From Peptococcaceae bacterium UBA3933 (lineage in GTDB: Bacteria > Bacillota > Peptococcia > Peptococcales > BICA1-8), in contig DGEF01000074.1 in assembly GCA_002385805.1 (NCBI GenBank), positions 4,750 through 10,867 of the forward strand: 6,118 nt of DNA, written 5' to 3'. The stretch's first letter is position 1, and each line of letters begins with the position of its first letter. Below, piece by piece: positions 3,386-6,118 of the stretch. The translations under genes and the position numbers were made by a program. The notes beneath the pieces are model-generated. The model was not told where the DNA came from, made no database searches, and saw nothing but the letters and a program-made list of their open reading frames with translations.

Positions 3386-6118
3386 ATGGGCCACTTAATA
3401 TTAAAAACCTCATCATCGGTAAAAACAAAACTCATTATCTTTTTAACTCTGGTTACTGTTTTTCTTTTCATTCCTTCCCTCTCTGCCCAGGAAAAAGCCA
3501 CTGCCCACTGGGCTCAAGAAGATTTGTTAGAGTTAACTGCCCAGGGCGTATTAAGTCCAGGGTCAGACCCGGAACAGTTTGTTACCCGGGCTCAATTTAC
3601 CGCCATGTTAATTAGAGCTTTGGCTTTAGAAGACGAAGCAGTAGAACTGAAATCTTTTTCTAGTCCTTTCCTGGACGTAGCCGATAATCATCCTCTTAAA
3701 GGGTTTATTCTGGCTGCCAAAGAAAGAGGGTTAATCAGCGGTTATTCCTCAGACATTTTCAAACCGGAAGAAGAACTATCCCGGGAACAAATGGTTGTTC
3801 TTTTCCTGCGCACTATGGGCCTGGGGGAACTGCAAGTTGACAAAAAAATCCTTAAATTTAAAGATAAAGAAAAAATATCTGACTATGCCCGTGCTTCCGT
3901 GAGTGAAGGTGTCCGATTGGGTCTGGTTCAGGGGTATGCTGACAACACCTTTCGTCCTCAAGAAAAGGTAACCTTAGCTCAAGCCGCGGCTTTTATCAAC
4001 CGGTGGCTGGAACTAAAAGGAGACCGTTACGATTATATCGGCACACTAGAACAAATAGATCGAAAAAACAATACTTTAATCTTAAGAATAAATAAAAACC
4101 TGCTAACCTTACCCTTGGCGGAAGAGGTGCAGGTTTTGACCCAGGGTCAACCTGCCACCTTTTCGGAAATAGAACCTGGTGCTCTCCTGGCTGTTAATAT
4201 CAACCTTAAGGGTCAGGTAGTATTGATACACCAAAAAGAAGTGAATACAACTGACCTTTCTGTAAATTTCGGTAGTATAACTGCAACAAAGGAAGATTCC
4301 CCTACTCATACCCAGGATAACAATAAGGCCAAAGCCAACAACCTATTTAATCCAAAATTACCTTTAAACCCAAAAGAAATTAGCCTGAGTTTTCAAACCA
4401 ACCAGGCAGAAATCAATTTACCACTTCTTAGGCAAAACTTACATACCACCGGCAGCGGTCAAGTAGTTGCCGTTATCGATACAGGAGTAGACCCGGCTCA
4501 CCCGGATTTAAGGTTTACTACAAAAGGCGAACCTAAAATCATAGATTATGTAGACTTTACTCTGGAAGGTGTGATTAATACAGTTCCTGTCTCCCCCACA
4601 GAAAACAAAATCATTTATCAGGGCGGAGAATACTTTCTAGGGGACATCCCTTCCCAAAGCGGTACTTACCGTTTCGCCCTTTTCGATGTGGAAGAGGTTT
4701 TACCATTGGAATTAATGGGACTTGAGACTAAAACCAAAAAAGTAGCCTTACTTTTAACCGACAGCTCAAAAGCAGGAGTCTATGATACTGTTTATGTGGA
4801 TGTTAACGGAGATGAAAACTTTGCCGGAGAAAAAGCTTTAAAAATATACCGGCAAAATCAGGACTATTTTGTTCTAACCTACGCCGGTAAAGAACTGGCT
4901 TATACAATAGCTGATATTGACTCCCAGGGTCGGTACGTCCAATTAGCCGGTGACCTTTCCGGTCATGGCACCCATGTGGCAGGGATTATCGGGGCCAACG
5001 GTGAGCTAAAAGGAGTGGCTCCGGGTGCTCAACTTATGGTTTTAAAAGCAGTAGATCGGAACGGTTATGCAGATCCGGCCAATATCATCGAAGCCATTCG
5101 TTATGCTGCTATTCACGGAGCCGATATTATCAATATCAGCTTAGGACTTTATGATAATATTGAGCCGGGAAGAAGTAGTTTGTCTCAAATAGTAAATCAG
5201 GTTGTCGAAGAATACGGTGTAACCGTAGTTGTGGCTGCAGGCAACATAGGCCCTGGAATCAATACCGTGGCTGCTCCGGCTGACGCTGACAAGGCCATTA
5301 GTGTAGGTGCTTTTGTATCTCCGAAAATGTGGGAAGTAGATTTCGGCCATCAAGTCCCCCAAGACAGTCTTTACTATTTCAGTTCCGTAGGTCCCCGGCC
5401 CGATGGAGCCTGGTACCCGTCTCTGGTTGCTCCCGGCAGTGCGGTCTCCACGGTACCCGGCTGGATGCCCAATCCCTACATGTTAACTGAAGGCACCAGT
5501 ATGGCAGCACCCCATGTAACCGGAGTAGTTGCCCACCTTCTGGAAGGAGCCCAGAAAATCGGTTTAAAAACAACCCCTTCTTTAATTAAAAGGGCTTTAG
5601 AAGAAGGAGCCCGGGATCTGGAAAAATTCACTATCAATGAAGACGGCCATGGTGTAGTAGATGCCTATAAAGCCTGGCAGAAACTAAAAGAAATACCGGA
5701 GGAGCGGAAACTCAATGTTCGGTTATTTAATCCCAAATATGGTTCCGCCCCTGGCTTTTTCACCCGGGAATTAGTACCTGAACGGTTAATTTTAGAATTA
5801 ACCAATAATCATAAACAATCCTTTGCCTTGGAATGGTTCGCTACCGTTCCCTGGATACAGCCAGAGCTAAAAACTACTTATATTGCTAACGGCAGTACCC
5901 GTGAAATACCTCTTAGATTCCATCTTCCCCAAGAAGCCGGTTTATACAGCGGTGTTCTCCGGGGTGATGATCCTAAGGTACCCGGATTGGAAGTAGAAAT
6001 CCCCGTAAACATTATCATCGGGGAAAATATTCATACAAAAAAACCTTATACTTACAGCGTCCTAGATTCATTAGACCCTGCTCAATTAAAACGCTACTTT
6101 TTCCAAGTACCCTCTGGT
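3386..6118 (+). CDS. SLH-domain subtilisin-like (S8) protease, tripeptidyl-peptidase II-like; 3' end beyond window
   Basis: An exported serine peptidase held at the cell wall. The frame is open for 911 codons from ATG 3386 (AAAGGAAG at 3371-3378, 7 nt spacing) to the window end. In order: a signal peptide (Lys7-Lys15, hydrophobic 16-32, likely cleavage after SLSA34), three SLH domains (about 41-81, 95-146, 158-211) that should bind secondary wall polymer, a small beta-rich linker (about 216-286), a low-complexity stretch (about 300-345), and the S8 domain. Catalytic residues are Asp365 (VIDTGVD), His527 (GHGTHVAG), oxyanion Asn620 (AAGN) and Ser705 (GTSMAAPH), so it should be active. The Asp-His gap is 162 residues against 32 in subtilisin. 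This long insertion (KIIDYVDFT near its start), the GAFVSPKM and FSSVGPRPDGAW segments, the 'YSGVLRGDDP' part and the terminal 'KRYFFQVPSG' resemble tripeptidyl-peptidase II. There is no recognisable propeptide; the SLH region occupies that place. The TPPII link is from memory of the family, not alignment. Confidence 0.93.
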   Translation, partial: MGHLILKTSSSVKTKLIIFLTLVTVFLFIPSLSAQEKATAHWAQEDLLELTAQGVLSPGSDPEQFVTRAQFTAMLIRALALEDEAVELKSFSSPFLDVADNHPLKGFILAAKERGLISGYSSDIFKPEEELSREQMVVLFLRTMGLGELQVDKKILKFKDKEKISDYARASVSEGVRLGLVQGYADNTFRPQEKVTLAQAAAFINRWLELKGDRYDYIGTLEQIDRKNNTLILRINKNLLTLPLAEEVQVLTQGQPATFSEIEPGALLAVNINLKGQVVLIHQKEVNTTDLSVNFGSITATKEDSPTHTQDNNKAKANNLFNPKLPLNPKEISLSFQTNQAEINLPLLRQNLHTTGSGQVVAVIDTGVDPAHPDLRFTTKGEPKIIDYVDFTLEGVINTVPVSPTENKIIYQGGEYFLGDIPSQSGTYRFALFDVEEVLPLELMGLETKTKKVALLLTDSSKAGVYDTVYVDVNGDENFAGEKALKIYRQNQDYFVLTYAGKELAYTIADIDSQGRYVQLAGDLSGHGTHVAGIIGANGELKGVAPGAQLMVLKAVDRNGYADPANIIEAIRYAAIHGADIINISLGLYDNIEPGRSSLSQIVNQVVEEYGVTVVVAAGNIGPGINTVAAPADADKAISVGAFVSPKMWEVDFGHQVPQDSLYYFSSVGPRPDGAWYPSLVAPGSAVSTVPGWMPNPYMLTEGTSMAAPHVTGVVAHLLEGAQKIGLKTTPSLIKRALEEGARDLEKFTINEDGHGVVDAYKAWQKLKEIPEERKLNVRLFNPKYGSAPGFFTRELVPERLILELTNNHKQSFALEWFATVPWIQPELKTTYIANGSTREIPLRFHLPQEAGLYSGVLRGDDPKVPGLEVEIPVNIIIGENIHTKKPYTYSVLDSLDPAQLKRYFFQVPSG

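Noticed and set aside
3776..5573. Several minus-strand open frames of 61-73 codons inside the protease
   Set aside because: They are antisense to a continuous domain-bearing reading frame with an intact catalytic set and show no domain of their own.

Overview
The window looks like a chromosomal segment of a flagellated Gram-positive bacterium, most likely of the class Clostridia (Firmicutes). Four things point there: a standard FlgG followed by a stand-alone rod-binding protein without a muramidase domain, a membrane-anchored LCP-like protein, a signal-peptide protease carrying three S-layer homology (SLH) domains, and strong AAGGAGG-type ribosome binding sites in moderately AT-rich DNA. Genus-level placement is not possible from this window alone.

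Left part (1-1237): the end of a flagellar rod operon. flgG (distal rod) is followed after a short gap by a flgJ-type rod-binding gene, and a strong intrinsic terminator that overlaps the stop codon ends the transcript. Middle (1238-2490): a spacer with a possible promoter and a tandem-repeat block leads to a single membrane-anchored protein. Its outer domain resembles LytR-CpsA-Psr (LCP) proteins but lacks the arginines expected for catalysis. A long perfect hairpin covers its stop codon.

Between 2491 and 2766 there is a gene-free, repeat-rich spacer. It holds a palindromic MITE-like element and a second full copy of the composite repeat (10-bp units followed by 7-bp units); a trace of the same 7-bp repeat opens the window. 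A small minus-strand gene (2763-2969) with an excellent ribosome binding site ends inside this repeat. A very AT-rich divergent intergenic region (2986-3385) then carries a candidate promoter on each strand.

Right part (3386-6118, running off the window): a large secreted protease with a signal peptide, three SLH domains, a small beta-rich linker, and a subtilisin-type (S8) catalytic domain with a complete Asp/His/Asn/Ser set. The long Asp-His insertion and the region after the catalytic serine resemble tripeptidyl-peptidase II. This is the most unusual gene here: it appears to be a TPPII-like peptidase attached to the cell wall.

The genes share a cell-envelope theme (flagellar rod crossing the wall, LCP-like wall protein, wall-anchored protease), but they are separate transcription units and nothing in the sequence shows that they form one system. 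I do not see a clear defence, CRISPR, RNA-gene or phage module.
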